Positions 29,221 through 40,905 are shown, counted from the first letter of the stretch. The stretch: 64,000 nucleotides of DNA from Halovibrio salipaludis (GCF_002286965.1 NZ_NSKD01000009.1:26453-90452), one strand, 5' to 3'. Numbers and translations: made by a program. The notes: generated from the letters alone by a model not told the origin.

Positions 29221-30717
29221 ATGAATAAAGAAATCCTGATGGTGGTCGAGGCCGTCTCGAACGAGAAGGACGTCGACAAGGACGTGATCTTCGAAGCGAT
29301 CGAGATGGCGCTGGCAACAGCGGCCAAGAAGCGGTATGAGGACGAGGAAGCGGATCTGCGCGTCAGTGTTGACCGCAAGACCGGTGAGTATGAGACCTAC
29401 CGCCGCTGGACCATCGTGGACAACGACGCGGTTCCGGCCCTGGGCACGGAACTGACGCTCCAGGAAGCGAACGAAATCGATGCGGCCCTGCAGCCCGGCG
29501 ATGTCTACGAGGAGCAGGTTGAATCGGTCTCCTTCGGACGCATCGGAGCCCAGGCCGCCAAGCAGATCATCTTCCAGAAGGTGCGTGAGGCCGAGCGGGC
29601 ACGGGTCGTCGACAGCTACCGTGATCGGGTGGGCGAGCTGATCTCCGGTTCGGTCAAGAAGGTGACGCGGGACAATGTCATCGTGGATCTGGGCAGCAAC
29701 GCCGAAGCCCTGCTGCCGCGTGACCAGCTGATCCCGCGCGAAACCTTCCGCATGGGCGACCGGGTGCGCGCGCTGCTCAAGGAGATCCGCACCGATCACC
29801 GCGGCCCGCAGCTGATCCTGAGCCGAACAAGCCCGCAGATGCTCATTGAGCTGTTCCGCATTGAGGTGCCCGAGATCGCCGAGGAGCTGATCAACATCAA
29901 GGGCGCGGCACGTGATCCGGGCTCCCGCGCCAAGATCGCCGTGAAGACGAACGATGGGCGTATCGACCCGGTCGGTGCCTGCGTTGGCATGCGTGGCGCC
30001 CGCGTCCAGGCGGTCTCCAATGAGCTTGGCGGTGAACGGGTGGATATCGTCACTTTTGATGACAATCCAGCCCAGCTGGTCATCAATGCCATGGCGCCCG
30101 CCGAGGTGGTCTCGATCGTGATCGATGAGGACACCCACTCCATGGAAGTGGCGGTCGCCGAGGATAACCTGGCCCAGGCCATCGGGCGTGGCGGTCAGAA
30201 CGTACGTCTCGCGAGTGAGCTCACCGGCTGGGAGCTCAATGTCATGACCGAGAGCGAGGCCGAGGAGAAACAGGAGCAGGAGGCGCAGAAGCTGGTCGAA
30301 CACTTCCAGCGCTTCCTGGATGCGGACGAGGAACTCGCCCAGGTTCTGGTGGAGGAAGGCTTCACCACGCTTGAAGAGATCGCCTATGTGCCGCGTGACG
30401 AGATGCTGGCCATTGAAGGCTTTGATGAGGACCTGGTCGAGCAGCTGCGTGAACGTGCCCGTGACGGCATGCTGAACGAGGCGCTCGCATCGGGAACCGA
30501 GAGCCAGGAAGGCGGTGAACCCCAGGAGGACCTGCTCGGGATGGATGGTATGGATCCCGAACTGGCCCGGACGCTCGCTGGCAAGGGCATCTGCACGATG
30601 GAAGATCTGGCGGAGCAGTCCGTGGATGAGCTACTCGATATCGAGGGTATGGATGAAGATCGCGCGGGTCAGCTCATCATGACCGCGCGCGCACCCTGGT
30701 TCGAGGGCCAGGAATAA
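29221..30717 (+). CDS. nusA: transcription termination/antitermination factor NusA
   Basis: NusA binds RNA polymerase and modulates pausing, termination and antitermination. The product has 498 residues. The N-terminal polymerase-binding domain (1-125) begins [18 protein letters not shown]. The S1 domain (about 135-200) has [22 protein letters not shown] domains show [19 protein letters not shown] and [18 protein letters not shown]. Two C-terminal acidic repeats (about 365-430 and 440-498) are present, as in proteobacterial NusA. Positioned between rimP and infB. Confidence 0.98.
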   Translation: MNKEILMVVEAVSNEKDVDKDVIFEAIEMALATAAKKRYEDEEADLRVSVDRKTGEYETYRRWTIVDNDAVPALGTELTLQEANEIDAALQPGDVYEEQVESVSFGRIGAQAAKQIIFQKVREAERARVVDSYRDRVGELISGSVKKVTRDNVIVDLGSNAEALLPRDQLIPRETFRMGDRVRALLKEIRTDHRGPQLILSRTSPQMLIELFRIEVPEIAEELINIKGAARDPGSRAKIAVKTNDGRIDPVGACVGMRGARVQAVSNELGGERVDIVTFDDNPAQLVINAMAPAEVVSIVIDEDTHSMEVAVAEDNLAQAIGRGGQNVRLASELTGWELNVMTESEAEEKQEQEAQKLVEHFQRFLDADEELAQVLVEEGFTTLEEIAYVPRDEMLAIEGFDEDLVEQLRERARDGMLNEALASGTESQEGGEPQEDLLGMDGMDPELARTLAGKGICTMEDLAEQSVDELLDIEGMDEDRAGQLIMTARAPWFEGQE

Positions 30718-30736
30718 TCGGGAGAGGAGGACCAGT

Positions 30737-33310
30737 ATGGCCGAAGTAACAGTTAAGCAATTGGCCGAAGACGTAGGCGCTCCCGTTGATCGCTTGCTCC
30801 GTCAGTTCGAGGAAGCCGGCCTGAGCAAGCGGGCGGAAGACGATGTGGTTACGGACGAGGAAAAGCAGACCCTGCTTGCCTATCTGCGCCAGGGGACTGG
30901 CGGAGACAGCGGGCCGAGCAAGGTGACGCTCAAGCGCCGGACCACGACCCAGCTGCGGACCGGCGGCGGCAGCCGCGGCGGCAGCGGCAAGACCGTGAAC
31001 GTGGAAGTGCGCAAGAAACGCACCTACGTGAAGCGCTCGGAAGCCCAGGGGCAGCCGGAGAACGAGGCTGAACAGCAGGCGGAAGAAGCGGCGGCTGAAG
31101 CGCAGGCCCAGGAGGCCCCGCAGGCCGAGGAAGCGCCTGCTGAGCAGGCCGCTGAAACGGCTGAAGCCACGCAGCCTGCCGAACCCGAAGCGGAGACTTC
31201 CGAGGCTGCCGAGAGCGAACCGGCGGCGGAAGAACCTGCTGCCGAAGAGGAAGCGGCGCCCGCTCCTGAGCCGGTGAAAGAGGATACGCGTAAGCACGCC
31301 AGGAAGAAGAAGGGCAAGCCGGAACGCGACGACGACGAAGACAAGCACAAGAACAAGGGCGGTAAGGCGGCTCAGAAAGGGCCCAAGAAGCCGCGTGTTG
31401 AGGAAGAACTGGCTGAGCTGGACGCACCGGAGGCTGAAGCCGAGCCGGAAGAGGCCGCTGCTGCCGTGGAAGAGCCGCGTAAGCCGCTGCGCTCCTCCCG
31501 CCGTAAGAAGCAGCAGCGCGAAAAGCGCCATGTTTTTGAAAAGCCGACCAAGCCCAAGGTGCATGAAGTGGAAATTCCGGAAACCATCACGGTCGCTGAG
31601 CTCGCCCAGCGCATGGCCGTCAAGGCAGGCGAGGTCATCAAGACCCTGATGGGCATGGGCGTCATGGCCACCATCAACCAGGCCCTGGATCAGGAAACAG
31701 CGATCCTTGTGGTCGAAGAGATGGGGCACAAGGCCAAGTCTGTCCGCGAGGACGAGATCGAAGAGGAAGTCCTCAGCGATATCGAATACGAGGGTGAAGC
31801 CGAGGCGCGCGCGCCGGTCATCAGTGTCATGGGGCACGTTGACCACGGCAAGACGTCACTGCTCGACTATATCCGCAAGACCAAGGTGGCCAGTGGCGAG
31901 TCCGGAGGCATCACACAGCACATCGGTGCCTACCACGTGGAAACCGGTCACGGCATGATCACCTTCCTGGATACGCCCGGCCACGCCGCGTTCTCGGAAA
32001 TGCGTGCCCGCGGTGCCCAATCCACGGACATCGTCATTCTGGTGGTGGCGGCTGACGACGGCGTCATGCCCCAGACCAAGGAAGCGGTCCAGCACGCCCG
32101 CGCTGCCGGTGTGCCACTGGTGATTGCCGTGAACAAGATGGACAAGCCCCAGGCCGATCCGGACCGCGTCAAGAACGAGCTGGTCGGGATGGAAGTGGTT
32201 CCCGAGGAATGGGGCGGCGAGACCCAGTTCGTGCACGTCTCCGCCGAGACCGGTGACGGCATCGACAATCTGCTGGAAGCGATTCTGCTGCAGGCTGAAC
32301 TGCAGGAGCTCTCCGCCGTGCCCAATGGGCCGGCCAAGGGCACCGTGGTTGAGTCCAGCATGGAAAAGGGTCGCGGTTCGGTGGCAACCCTGCTGGTCCA
32401 GAACGGAACCATGCACAAGGGCGATGTCATTGTTGCCGGCATGTACTATGGCCGCATCCGCGCCATGGTGGATGAAACCGGCAAGCAGGTTGAGACGGCA
32501 GGTCCTTCCATTCCGGTAGAGGTGCTGGGCCTCAATGGCACGCCCAACGCCGGTGATGAATTCGTGCGCGTGGCGGACGAGAAGAAGGCCAAGGAGCTGG
32601 CCGAGTTCCGCCAGGAGAAAGAGCGCGAGCAGCGCCTCCACCGCCAGCAGGCAGCCAAGCTCGAGAACCTGTTCGAGAACATGGGCAAGGAGGAGGTCAA
32701 GACCCTCAATGTCATCGTGAAGGCCGACGTGCAGGGGTCCCTGGAGGCGCTTACCGGCGCACTGCAGGATCTGGGCAACGAGGAAGTGGAAGTCCAGGTG
32801 GTCTCCAGTGGCGTTGGCGGTATCACCGAGTCCGACATCAACCTGGCCATCACCAGCAGCTCGGTGGTCTTTGGCTTCAACGTCCGTGCCACGCCGGCCG
32901 CCAAGAAGCAGGCGGAGCAGGAAGATGTGGATATGCGCTACTACAGCGTCATCTACAACCTGATCGATGACGTCAAGGCGGCGCTGACCGGCATGCTCAA
33001 GCCCGAGTTCCGCGAAGAGATCCTGGGGATCGCGGAAGTGCGCGATACCTTCCGCTCCCCGCGCTTCGGTCAGGTGGCTGGCTGCATGGTCACCGAGGGC
33101 CACGTCTACCGGAACAAGCCCATCCGTGTGCTGCGTGACAACGTGGTGATCTTCGAGGGCGAGCTCCAGTCCCTGCGCCGTTTCAAGGACGACGTCAACG
33201 AAGTGCGCAATGGCATGGAGTGCGGTATCGGTGTGAAGGGCTACGACGTGAAGGTCGGTGACCAGATCGAGGTCTTCGAACGGATCCAGGTTGAGCGCAA
33301 GCTCAACTGA
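30737..33310 (+). CDS. infB: translation initiation factor IF-2
   Basis: IF-2 is the GTPase that positions fMet-tRNA and joins subunits. The product has 857 residues. An IF2 N-terminal module ([20 protein letters not shown]) is followed by a long, low-complexity Glu/Ala/Lys region (about 90-260). The G domain begins GHVDHGKT (366-373), with [15 protein letters not shown] and [11 protein letters not shown]. Domains II-IV end near [13 protein letters not shown]. Internal starts may give shorter isoforms as in E. coli; not tested here. Confidence 0.98.
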   Translation: MAEVTVKQLAEDVGAPVDRLLRQFEEAGLSKRAEDDVVTDEEKQTLLAYLRQGTGGDSGPSKVTLKRRTTTQLRTGGGSRGGSGKTVNVEVRKKRTYVKRSEAQGQPENEAEQQAEEAAAEAQAQEAPQAEEAPAEQAAETAEATQPAEPEAETSEAAESEPAAEEPAAEEEAAPAPEPVKEDTRKHARKKKGKPERDDDEDKHKNKGGKAAQKGPKKPRVEEELAELDAPEAEAEPEEAAAAVEEPRKPLRSSRRKKQQREKRHVFEKPTKPKVHEVEIPETITVAELAQRMAVKAGEVIKTLMGMGVMATINQALDQETAILVVEEMGHKAKSVREDEIEEEVLSDIEYEGEAEARAPVISVMGHVDHGKTSLLDYIRKTKVASGESGGITQHIGAYHVETGHGMITFLDTPGHAAFSEMRARGAQSTDIVILVVAADDGVMPQTKEAVQHARAAGVPLVIAVNKMDKPQADPDRVKNELVGMEVVPEEWGGETQFVHVSAETGDGIDNLLEAILLQAELQELSAVPNGPAKGTVVESSMEKGRGSVATLLVQNGTMHKGDVIVAGMYYGRIRAMVDETGKQVETAGPSIPVEVLGLNGTPNAGDEFVRVADEKKAKELAEFRQEKEREQRLHRQQAAKLENLFENMGKEEVKTLNVIVKADVQGSLEALTGALQDLGNEEVEVQVVSSGVGGITESDINLAITSSSVVFGFNVRATPAAKKQAEQEDVDMRYYSVIYNLIDDVKAALTGMLKPEFREEILGIAEVRDTFRSPRFGQVAGCMVTEGHVYRNKPIRVLRDNVVIFEGELQSLRRFKDDVNEVRNGMECGIGVKGYDVKVGDQIEVFERIQVERKLN

Positions 33311-33322
33311 TCGGGAGTACTC

Positions 33323-33739
33323 ATGCCGCGTGAATTCAGTCGTGCCGATCGGGTTGCCGACCAGATCCAGCGGGAGCTGGCGCAGCTGATCCAGCGGGAG
33401 GTCAAGGACCCCCGCCTGGGTATGATCAACATCAGTGAGGTGCGGGTAACCCGGGACTTCGGTTACGCGGATATCTACATCACGCTGCTGAGCACCGAGG
33501 AACTGGACGAGAACAGCGAAGAGGTCCAGACCAGCCTGGAGGTTCTGCAACGGGCCTCCGGCTTCCTGCGGGGGCATCTGGGGAAATCCATGCGTCTGCG
33601 TGTGGTGCCCCAGCTGCGTTTCCGGTTTGACCGGCTTGCCGGCCAGAGCCGCCATATGGAATCACTGATCCGCAAGGCGGTGGCCAGTGACGAGCGCCGG
33701 AACGACGGGGATGACCCGGAGGACGGAGGCGGAGCTTGA
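33323..33739 (+). CDS. rbfA: ribosome-binding factor RbfA
   Basis: RbfA binds the 30S subunit near the 16S 5' helix and assists its maturation and cold growth. The product has 138 residues, single KH-like domain. It starts MPREFSRADRVADQIQREL. The family motif DPRLGMINISEVRVTRDFGY and the C-terminal half LRVVPQLRFRFD are present. The tail is acidic and Gly-rich. GGGAG precedes the ATG 12 bp after infB. The stop overlaps the TTG start of truB (TTGA). Confidence 0.96.
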   Translation: MPREFSRADRVADQIQRELAQLIQREVKDPRLGMINISEVRVTRDFGYADIYITLLSTEELDENSEEVQTSLEVLQRASGFLRGHLGKSMRLRVVPQLRFRFDRLAGQSRHMESLIRKAVASDERRNDGDDPEDGGGA

Positions 33740-34653
33740 GCCGCAGACGCCGCGGGGATGACATCAACGGCGTACTGGTACTCGACAAGCCCGCTGGGAT
33801 GACCTCCAACGCCGCACTCCAGCAGATCCGGCGCCTTCTCAATGCTGCCCGGGCGGGGCACACCGGTGCCCTGGACCCGCTTGCAACCGGTGTTCTGCCA
33901 CTCTGCTTCGGTGAGGCGACGAAGTTCGCCCAGCAGTTGCTGGAAGCGGACAAGACCTACCGCACCGTCGCCAGGCTCGGCCAGCGCACAACCACCAGTG
34001 ATGCGGATGGCGAGATTGTCCAGGAGAGGGCGCTACCGTCAGTCCTGGATGCAGAAGCCGTGGAGTCCGTTCTGGCGAGGTTCCGGGGGGCGATTGAGCA
34101 GGTGCCCTCCATGTATTCCGCTCTCAAGTACCAGGGCCGGCCGCTCTACGAGTATGCCCGGGAGGGGCGAACCGTGCCTCGCGAGGCGCGGCCCATCCGT
34201 ATTGATGAGCTGACGGTGCTGCGTCTTGAGGGGGATGAGCTGGAGCTGCGTGTGCGCTGCAGCAAGGGGACCTATATCCGGACCCTGGTGGATGATATTG
34301 GCGAGGCACTGGGGTGTGGGGCCCATGTGGCGGCGCTTCGCCGCGAGCAGGCCGGTCCCTTTGCGCTGACCCAGGCGTTGACCCTGGATGGCCTTGAGGC
34401 GATGGGGCGTACAGCAGCCCGGGAGTGGCTGCAGGCCGCGGATGTGCTGCTTTCAGACCTGCCGTCCACTGTTCTGGATAGCGCCCGGGCCGTATCGATT
34501 TCCAACGGCCAGGCTGTTACCATATCGCCCTCTGAATCCACGGTTGACGGCCCCTGTCGGCTGTACGATCCGGATGGACGCTTCCTCGGCCTTGCAGAAG
34601 GCTCGGGGGAGATCATAAGACCCCGGCGGCTGATGCGCACCGGGGCGCAGTAA
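33736..34653 (+). CDS. truB: tRNA pseudouridine55 synthase
   Basis: TruB makes pseudouridine 55 in the T-loop of tRNAs. The start is TTG at 33736 (GCGGAG just upstream), overlapping the rbfA stop. The product has 305 residues. The catalytic Asp47 is in GHTGALDPLATGVLP. Other conserved parts are NGVLVLDKPAGMTSN (11-25), MYSALKYQGRPLYEYAREG and RCSKGTYIRTLVDDIGEALG. A C-terminal PUA-like domain follows (about 250-305). Confidence 0.97.
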   Translation: MSRRRRGDDINGVLVLDKPAGMTSNAALQQIRRLLNAARAGHTGALDPLATGVLPLCFGEATKFAQQLLEADKTYRTVARLGQRTTTSDADGEIVQERALPSVLDAEAVESVLARFRGAIEQVPSMYSALKYQGRPLYEYAREGRTVPREARPIRIDELTVLRLEGDELELRVRCSKGTYIRTLVDDIGEALGCGAHVAALRREQAGPFALTQALTLDGLEAMGRTAAREWLQAADVLLSDLPSTVLDSARAVSISNGQAVTISPSESTVDGPCRLYDPDGRFLGLAEGSGEIIRPRRLMRTGAQ

Positions 34654-34726
34654 GCATACGGTCGGGCTGTAGATATGCGCGGTCCGCTCCGTTTTCATTC
34701 AAAGCATATTCAGGAGAAATCAGAAA

Positions 34727-34996
34727 ATGGCACTGACCAACGAAGAAAAGCAGAAGATCGTTCAGGATTACCAGCGCGCCGAGGGCGACACCGGTTCCCC
34801 CGAAGTACAGATTGCGCTGCTGACCCACAACATCGTGAAGCTGCAGGATCACTTCAAGGACAACAAGCAGGATCACCACTCGCGTCGCGGGCTGATCCGG
34901 ATGGTCAACCAGCGCCGTAAGCTACTGGACTACCTCAAGCGCAAGAACGCGGATCGCTACGTTGAGATGATCCGCAGCCTTGAGCTCAGGCGCTAA
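34727..34996 (+). CDS. rpsO: 30S ribosomal protein S15
   Basis: S15 binds 16S rRNA helices 20-22 early in 30S assembly. The product has 89 residues with the normal sequence: [20 protein letters not shown], then [35 protein letters not shown] and a basic end. AGGAG lies about 10 nt upstream. An rpsO terminator follows before pnp, as in E. coli, where both genes also have separate promoters. Confidence 0.98.
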   Translation: MALTNEEKQKIVQDYQRAEGDTGSPEVQIALLTHNIVKLQDHFKDNKQDHHSRRGLIRMVNQRRKLLDYLKRKNADRYVEMIRSLELRR

Positions 34997-35012
34997 CGGT
35001 CAAAAACATTCT

Positions 35013-35040
35013 CGGCCAGACCCTCGGGTCTGGCCGTTTT
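35013..35040 (+). terminator. terminator between rpsO and pnp
   Basis: A perfect 10-bp stem CGGCCAGACC/GGTCTGGCCG (35013-35022, 35027-35036) with a CTCG loop is followed by TTTT. Some read-through into pnp is likely. Confidence 0.85.
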
Positions 35041-35075
35041 GGTTCTGAACAACGAACGTCTGGAAAGGAGCAATT

Positions 35076-37199
35076 GTGAATCCAGTCAAGAAAACCTTCG
35101 AATTCGCAGGGTCCACCGTTACCCTCGAGACCGGTCGCATCGCGCGGCAGGCCACCAGCGCCGTCCTGGTCACCATGGACGACACCTCCGTTCTGGTTAC
35201 CGTCATGGCGGACAAGGAACCGAGCCCGATGCCGTTCTTCCCGCTGGCGGTCCATTACGTTGAGAAGACCTACGCCGTGGGCAAGATCCCCGGTGGTTTC
35301 CTCAAGCGGGAAGGTCCTCTGTCGGAAAAGGAAACCCTGACCTCGCGCCTGATCGACCGGCCCATCCGGCCGCTGTTCAAGGACGGCTTCAAGCACGAGA
35401 CCCAGGTGATCTGCACCGTCATGTCCTCGAACAAGAACGTGGACCCGGACATTCCGGCCATGATCGGGGCGTCGGCGGCGCTGTCCATTTCCGGGCTGCC
35501 CTTTGAGGGGCCGATCGGCGGCGCGCGCGTTGGCTTCACGGATGAGGAGGGCTACTTCCTGAATCCGACCTACGAGAAGCTCGAGGAAAGCCGGCTCAAC
35601 ATGGTCGTGGCCGGCACCAGGGACGCCGTGCTGATGGTCGAATCCGAAGCGGACCGCCTGACCGAGGACCAGATGCTGGGTGCGGTGCTCTTCGCCCACA
35701 ACGAGATGCAGACTGCGATCCAGGGCATCAATGAGTTCGTTGAGGATGTGAAGCCGACCTCCTGGAACTGGGAAGCCGAGCCCGAGAAGACCGAGCTGAA
35801 GGATCGCATCAGGGAGCAGTTCGGCAGCGAGATTGAGGCCGCCTACCAGGTCAAGGACAAGCTTGAGCGCCAGGAGACGCTGGGCGAGCTGAAGAACCGT
35901 GTGCTCGAAGCACTGGCGTCTGACGAAGAAGGTGGCGAACCCACCGAGAATGACGTGAAGGAATACTTCGGCAAGGTCGAGAAGGAAATCGTGCGTGGGC
36001 GCATCCTGCGTAACGAGCCGCGTATCGACGGACGTGACAACAACACGGTGCGCCCCATCGACGTGGAGGTCGGGCTGCTGCCCAATGCCCACGGTTCGGC
36101 ACTGTTCACCCGTGGCGAAACCCAGGCGATCGTGACCACGACCCTGGGCACCGCCCGTGATGCCAAGATCGTGGATTCCCTCAAGGGCGAGAGCCGCGAC
36201 CCCTTCCTGTTCCATTACAACTTTCCGTCCTACTCCGTGGGCGAGACCGGTCGCATGGGTCCCCCGGGGCGCCGTGAGATCGGTCATGGCCGGCTGGCGC
36301 GCCGTGGTGTCCAGGCGATCATGCCCAAGCATGATGATTTCCCCTACACCATCCGCTGTGTCTCCGAGATCACCGAATCCAACGGCTCCAGCTCCATGGC
36401 TTCCGTCTGCGGCAGCAGTCTTGCGCTGATGGACGCCGGTGTGCCGGTTAAATCGCCCGTGGGCGGTATCGCGATGGGCCTGGTGAAAGAGGGCGAGGAT
36501 TTCGCCGTCCTGACCGACATCCTGGGCGACGAGGACCACCTCGGCGACATGGACTTCAAGGTGGCGGGTACACCGGAAGCGGTGACTGCCCTGCAGATGG
36601 ACATCAAGATCGCCGGGATCACCGAGGAGATCATGGAGATCGCCCTGCAGCGTGCCTATGAGGCCCGGCAGCATATCCTTGGCGAGATGGCCAAGGTCAT
36701 TTCCGAGTCGCGCTCGGACGTTGCCCAGAATGCGCCCAAGATGCACACCATGCACATCGACTCCGAGAAGATCCGCGATGTGATTGGCAAGGGTGGCGCC
36801 ACCATCCGCTCGCTCTGCGAGGAAACCGGTGCCTCCATCGATATCGAGGACGATGGCACGGTCAAGATCTACGCGGAGAACTCCGAGCAGGTCGAGAAGG
36901 CCACGTTCCGTATCATGGAACTTACCGCCGACGTAGAGGTGGATCGAGTCTACCGTGGTCGGGTGGAGCGCATCGTGGACTTCGGTGCCTTCGTCAATCT
37001 GCTGCCCGGTAAGGATGGCCTGGTGCACATCAGCCAGATCGCCGACCGGCGCATTGAGAGTGTCCGCGAGGAGCTCACCGAGGGCCAGGAAGTGCTGGTC
37101 AAGGTGCTGGACGTGGACCAGCGTGGCCGCGTCAAGCTGAGCATGAAGGAGGTCACGGGCGATGAAGAGCCGGTGGACTTCCGTCTGCCCGGCGAGTAG
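35076..37199 (+). CDS. pnp: polynucleotide phosphorylase
   Basis: PNPase is the phosphorolytic 3'-5' exoribonuclease of the degradosome. The start is GTG at 35076 with AAGGAG 5 nt upstream. The product has 707 residues. There are two RNase PH domains (about 1-215 and 310-545; the second has [20 protein letters not shown] and FNFPSYS-like [14 protein letters not shown]). KH follows with [18 protein letters not shown], then S1 (about 620-690, [20 protein letters not shown]). The C-terminus is short ([10 protein letters not shown]). Confidence 0.98.
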   Translation: MNPVKKTFEFAGSTVTLETGRIARQATSAVLVTMDDTSVLVTVMADKEPSPMPFFPLAVHYVEKTYAVGKIPGGFLKREGPLSEKETLTSRLIDRPIRPLFKDGFKHETQVICTVMSSNKNVDPDIPAMIGASAALSISGLPFEGPIGGARVGFTDEEGYFLNPTYEKLEESRLNMVVAGTRDAVLMVESEADRLTEDQMLGAVLFAHNEMQTAIQGINEFVEDVKPTSWNWEAEPEKTELKDRIREQFGSEIEAAYQVKDKLERQETLGELKNRVLEALASDEEGGEPTENDVKEYFGKVEKEIVRGRILRNEPRIDGRDNNTVRPIDVEVGLLPNAHGSALFTRGETQAIVTTTLGTARDAKIVDSLKGESRDPFLFHYNFPSYSVGETGRMGPPGRREIGHGRLARRGVQAIMPKHDDFPYTIRCVSEITESNGSSSMASVCGSSLALMDAGVPVKSPVGGIAMGLVKEGEDFAVLTDILGDEDHLGDMDFKVAGTPEAVTALQMDIKIAGITEEIMEIALQRAYEARQHILGEMAKVISESRSDVAQNAPKMHTMHIDSEKIRDVIGKGGATIRSLCEETGASIDIEDDGTVKIYAENSEQVEKATFRIMELTADVEVDRVYRGRVERIVDFGAFVNLLPGKDGLVHISQIADRRIESVREELTEGQEVLVKVLDVDQRGRVKLSMKEVTGDEEPVDFRLPGE

Positions 37200-37213
37200 T
37201 CATCAGCGACCAC

Positions 37214-37229
37214 GGCGCCTTCGGGCGCC
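37214..37229 (+). other. hairpin downstream of pnp
   Basis: GGCGCC-TTCG-GGCGCC, a stable UUCG-type tetraloop hairpin 15 nt after the pnp stop and before the terminator. It may protect the pnp mRNA end. Confidence 0.5.
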
Positions 37230-37243
37230 GGCCCTGATATCCG

Positions 37244-37274
37244 AAAAAAGGGTGGCTCCGGCCACCCTTTTTTT
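37244..37274 (+). terminator. terminator of pnp
   Basis: GGGTGGC/GCCACCC (37250-37256, 37261-37267) with a TCCG loop, seven T after it and six A before it, so it can work in both directions. Confidence 0.92.
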
Positions 37275-37297
37275 CTGTGTGCGTATCAGTCGCGCAT

Positions 37298-37322
37298 AAA
37301 AAAGGCCACCGCGTGGGTGGCC
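37298..37322 (-). terminator. terminator of lon
   Basis: On the minus strand GGCCACC/GGTGGCC (37322-37316, 37310-37304) is followed by six U (37303-37298). It lies 120 nt past the lon stop; 37323-37442 shows nothing else. Confidence 0.85.
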
Positions 37323-37442
37323 AATGGGCTCTACTCAGATGACAGGAATTCTGAGGATCGGATGCGCCGCAACCGATAATTCATAGTCTAGTTCCCACAG
37401 CTCAGGGCGCTATAGCGGTTTGTCCGTACGTGCTACAACGGA

Positions 37443-39890
37443 TCAGTGCGCCCTCCGCCGTGGTGAATCCTCAAAGCACACCCGGTAAACATCGGTGTAC
37501 TCCTTGGCGAAGTGCACCTCCATACCTTCCTTCAGGTAATCCGGAAGTTCCTCGTAATCGCCCCGGTTGGCTTCCGGCAGGATCAGGGTGTTGATCTTCT
37601 GGCGCCGGGCGGCGATCACTTTCTCGCGGATGCCGCCCACGGCCAGCACCTGCCCGGTCAGCGTCAGCTCCCCGGTCATGGCCAGTGTCCTGTGGGGCGC
37701 CTCGTTGCGTGCCAGTGACAGCAGCGCCGTGGCCATGGTCACGCCAGCACTGGGGCCGTCCTTGGGTGTGGCCCCTTCCGGTACGTGCAGGTGAATGTAG
37801 GACTGGTCGAAGAATTCCGGATCGCCCTTGTACTGCTTGAGGTGGGACGAAACGAAACTGTGGGCGATGGAGGCGGACTCCTTCATCACATCGCCCAGCT
37901 GGCCCGTGAGCGTGAAGCCGCGGTTCTGGCTGTGAATGCGTGAGGCCTCAACTCCCATGGTGGCACCGCCCATGGCGGTCCAGGCCAGGCCGGTCACCAC
38001 ACCCACGCCGCGCAGTGCCTTTTCCTTGCGGAACCAGGGTTGGCCCAGGTAATCGGGCAGGTCCTTCACGCCCACCCGGATCGGGCTCTGTTCCGCCTCT
38101 TCGGACTCAACCATGCGGACAATGCCCTTGCGCACGATCTTGTGCAGCTGCTTCTCCAGGTTCCGCACGCCGGCCTCGCGCGCATAGCCTTCGACCACCT
38201 GGCGTATGGCGCCGTCGGTAATGTCCAGCTGCTTCTTCTTCAGCCCGGCCCGCTTGAGCAGCTTGGGCAGCAGGTGGTGCTTGGCGATGTCCACCTTCTC
38301 ATCGGTGATGTAGCCGGAGAGCCGGATGGTGTCCATGCGGTCAAGCAGCGCCTGGGGAATGGTATCCAGCTGGTTGGCGGTACAGATGAACAGTACCTTG
38401 GAGAGATCAATCCTCAGGTCGAGGTAATGGTCCAGGAATTCGCTGTTCTGCTCCGGGTCCAGGCTCTCCAGCAGCGCCGAGGCCGGGTCGCCCATGAAGG
38501 AGTTGCCGATCTTGTCGATCTCGTCGAGCATGATCACGGGGTTGTTGGTGCCTACTTCCTTGAGCGCCTGGACGAACTTGCCGGGCATCGCCCCGATGTA
38601 GGTGCGCCGGTGGCCCTTGATCTCGGCCTCGTCGCGCATGCCCCCCAGCGAGAAACGGTAGAACTCGCGGCCCAGGGCACTGGCCACGGACTTGCCGATG
38701 GACGTTTTGCCAACCCCCGGCGGACCCACCAGCAGCAGGATGGAGCCGGAGATCTCGCCCTTGAAGGTGCCCTCGGCCAGGAACTCCAGGATGCGATCCT
38801 TGATGTCGTCCAGCCCGTCGTGGTCGCGGTTGAGGACCCGCCGCGCCTCCTTCAGGTCCAGCTTGTCCTGGGAATGCTGGCCCCAGGGCATCTGGGTCAG
38901 CCAGTCCAGGTAGTTGCGGGTGGTGCCGTATTCCGGAGACCCCTGCTCCAGCACCTGGAACTTTTCGATCTCGTCCTCGAAGCGTTCCTGTACGTTTTCC
39001 GGAAGCGACTTCTCCGCCATGCGCTCGCGGAACATGTCCACGTCGGCCGTCTTGTCGTCCTTGGCAATGCCGAGTTCGCGCTGGATGATCTTGAGCTGCT
39101 CGCGCAGGAAGAACTCGCGCTGGTGTTTCTGCACGCGCTCGTTCACCTCCTCGGTGATCTCCGCCTGCATCTGGGCCACTTCGTGTTCCTTGCGCAGCAG
39201 CAGGAGCACCTTTTCCAGGCGGTTGAGCAGCGGCACGGTATTCAGTATGTCCTGCAACTCCGAGCCGCGGGCGCTGGTAATGGCAGCGCCGAAGTCCGCA
39301 AGCGGGGAGCTGTCATCCGGCCCGAATCGGGACAGGTAGTGCTTCACCTCTTCGCCGTAGAGGGGGTTGGTGCGCAGCAGCTCCTTGATGGAACTGATGA
39401 TGGCCAGCGTATAGGCCTTGACCTGCTCGTGGTCCTCGGCCGGCTCCTCGGGGTAGCTGACCTCCGCCAGGTACGGGGGCTCCCGGCGCAGCCAGTGATC
39501 AATGCGGAAGCGGCGGATGCCCTGGGCGATGAACTGGACCTTGCCGTCCTCGCGGTGGACATGGTGAACCCGTACCGCGCAGCCCATGGTGGCCAGCTGC
39601 TCCGGTGCAGGCAGGTCCTCATCATTCCCGTTCCCGTCGGCCTCGTTCTCGACAAAGCACAGCCCCACCGTCATGTGGCTGGTGTTGTCCAGCCGCTGAA
39701 GGGTCTCGTCCCAGGGATCCTGGTTCAGAACCACGGGCTGCACCTGGGCCGGCAGAAACGGCCGCCCGGATAGCGGCATGATGTAGAGCCGCTTCGGGAG
39801 CACCTGATAGGGCAGGGCGAGGCCGCTGCCACTGCCACCCTGGCCGTTGTCATCCCTGCCGATGTATTCGATTGCGTCGCTGTCCGTCAT
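37443..39890 (-). CDS. ATP-dependent Lon-family protease (second Lon type, AsrA-like)
   Basis: This cytoplasmic AAA+ serine protease has 815 residues. Walker A is GPPGVGKT in [18 protein letters not shown]; Walker B is [11 protein letters not shown]. The catalytic dyad is Ser714 (PKDGPSAGV) and Lys757 (GIREKVIAA), 43 apart as in E. coli Lon. The N-terminal [17 protein letters not shown] pattern and a long acidic N-terminal insertion ([13 protein letters not shown]) fit the second Lon class typified by Pseudomonas AsrA, not the clpX-linked Lon. It is not beside clpX. Divergent from the chaperedoxin gene. Heat-shock control is likely but no clear sigma-32 site was found. Confidence 0.9.
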   Translation of the reverse strand: MTDSDAIEYIGRDDNGQGGSGSGLALPYQVLPKRLYIMPLSGRPFLPAQVQPVVLNQDPWDETLQRLDNTSHMTVGLCFVENEADGNGNDEDLPAPEQLATMGCAVRVHHVHREDGKVQFIAQGIRRFRIDHWLRREPPYLAEVSYPEEPAEDHEQVKAYTLAIISSIKELLRTNPLYGEEVKHYLSRFGPDDSSPLADFGAAITSARGSELQDILNTVPLLNRLEKVLLLLRKEHEVAQMQAEITEEVNERVQKHQREFFLREQLKIIQRELGIAKDDKTADVDMFRERMAEKSLPENVQERFEDEIEKFQVLEQGSPEYGTTRNYLDWLTQMPWGQHSQDKLDLKEARRVLNRDHDGLDDIKDRILEFLAEGTFKGEISGSILLLVGPPGVGKTSIGKSVASALGREFYRFSLGGMRDEAEIKGHRRTYIGAMPGKFVQALKEVGTNNPVIMLDEIDKIGNSFMGDPASALLESLDPEQNSEFLDHYLDLRIDLSKVLFICTANQLDTIPQALLDRMDTIRLSGYITDEKVDIAKHHLLPKLLKRAGLKKKQLDITDGAIRQVVEGYAREAGVRNLEKQLHKIVRKGIVRMVESEEAEQSPIRVGVKDLPDYLGQPWFRKEKALRGVGVVTGLAWTAMGGATMGVEASRIHSQNRGFTLTGQLGDVMKESASIAHSFVSSHLKQYKGDPEFFDQSYIHLHVPEGATPKDGPSAGVTMATALLSLARNEAPHRTLAMTGELTLTGQVLAVGGIREKVIAARRQKINTLILPEANRGDYEELPDYLKEGMEVHFAKEYTDVYRVCFEDSPRRRAH

Positions 39891-39927
39891 GGTCCCCCTT
39901 TCCAGTCACCAAACACCATTGTTCCCG

Positions 39928-39942
39928 CAGACATGATGTCTG
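39928..39942. promoter_or_regulatory. 15-bp palindrome between lon and the chaperedoxin gene
   Basis: CAGACATGATGTCTG is a perfect palindrome around a central G, in the 150-bp divergent promoter region. A dimeric regulator could bind there and act on both genes; no family assigned. Confidence 0.4.
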
Positions 39943-40041
39943 AATTCCGCAAATCAAGGGGCGGGATCGGGTTGAACAACCCGCTGCGGATCCCCATCTA
40001 GGGCGACAGTACGGACCACCGCCAATACAGGATCCACCATT

Positions 40042-40905
40042 ATGAGTAATTCCGAGTTCATTTTTGATGCCACACTCGAGAACTTCCAGCAGAAGGTGCT
40101 GGAAGCGTCCATGAACACGACGGTGGTGATTGATGTCTGGGCCGAGTGGTGCCAGCCCTGCAAGCAGCTCACACCCATCCTGGAAAAACTGGCCGAGGAG
40201 TACCGGGGCGCCTTTGTCCTGGCGAAAGTCAATGCCGAGGAGCAGCAGGAACTGGCGGGGCATCTGGGGGTACAGAGCCTGCCCAACGTCAAGATCGTGA
40301 AGCAGGGCCAGTTGCTGGATGAATTCAATGGGGCGCTGCCGGAAGGCGATATCCGCGAGAAGCTGGACCAGCATGTGGATGCGCCGCCGGAAAGCGACCA
40401 GGAGAAGGCAAGGCGCCTCTGGTCCGAGGGCCAGCTTGAGGAAGCGGAGGCCGTGCTGATCCGGATGAACCAGCAGAACCCCGAGGATTATGACGTGCTG
40501 ATCGACCTGGCCCGCCTGAGGCTGGAACAGGGGCAGGTGGAAGAGGCGCGCGCCATCTATGAGAGCCTGCCCGGGGAAGAGCGCCTCAAGCCTGGTGCCA
40601 AGCAGCTGGAAGCCCGGTTCGAGTTCGAGGAGCAGGCGCGAGATATTCCACCCGTGGCGGAGCTCCAGGCCCGCCTGAAAGAAGAACCCTCAGACGTGGC
40701 CGCGATGAACCAGCTGGCCACCCACGGCATCATGGCCGGTGACTACGAGGCCGCTATGGAGCTGCTGCTGAAATCGGTTCAGACCGAGAAGGATTTCCAG
40801 GACGGTGCAGCCAAGAACACGCTCATCAAACTGTTCGATCTGCTGGGCAATGAGAACCAGCTGGTCCGGCAGTACCGGCGGCGCCTGTTTGCCATGATGT
40901 ACTGA
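40042..40905 (+). CDS. cnoX: thioredoxin-fold chaperedoxin, CnoX/YbbN family
   Basis: CnoX-type proteins combine a thioredoxin domain with TPR repeats and protect clients during oxidative stress, handing them to GroEL/DnaK. The product has 287 residues. The thioredoxin domain (about 1-112) has the redox motif WCQPC at 36-40; E. coli CnoX lacks this active pair, so this one may be a working oxidoreductase. The TPR-like C-terminal part spans about 120-287 (QEKARRLWSEGQLEEAEAVL, then DLARLRLEQGQVEEARAIY). Divergent from lon. Confidence 0.9.
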   Translation: MSNSEFIFDATLENFQQKVLEASMNTTVVIDVWAEWCQPCKQLTPILEKLAEEYRGAFVLAKVNAEEQQELAGHLGVQSLPNVKIVKQGQLLDEFNGALPEGDIREKLDQHVDAPPESDQEKARRLWSEGQLEEAEAVLIRMNQQNPEDYDVLIDLARLRLEQGQVEEARAIYESLPGEERLKPGAKQLEARFEFEEQARDIPPVAELQARLKEEPSDVAAMNQLATHGIMAGDYEAAMELLLKSVQTEKDFQDGAAKNTLIKLFDLLGNENQLVRQYRRRLFAMMY

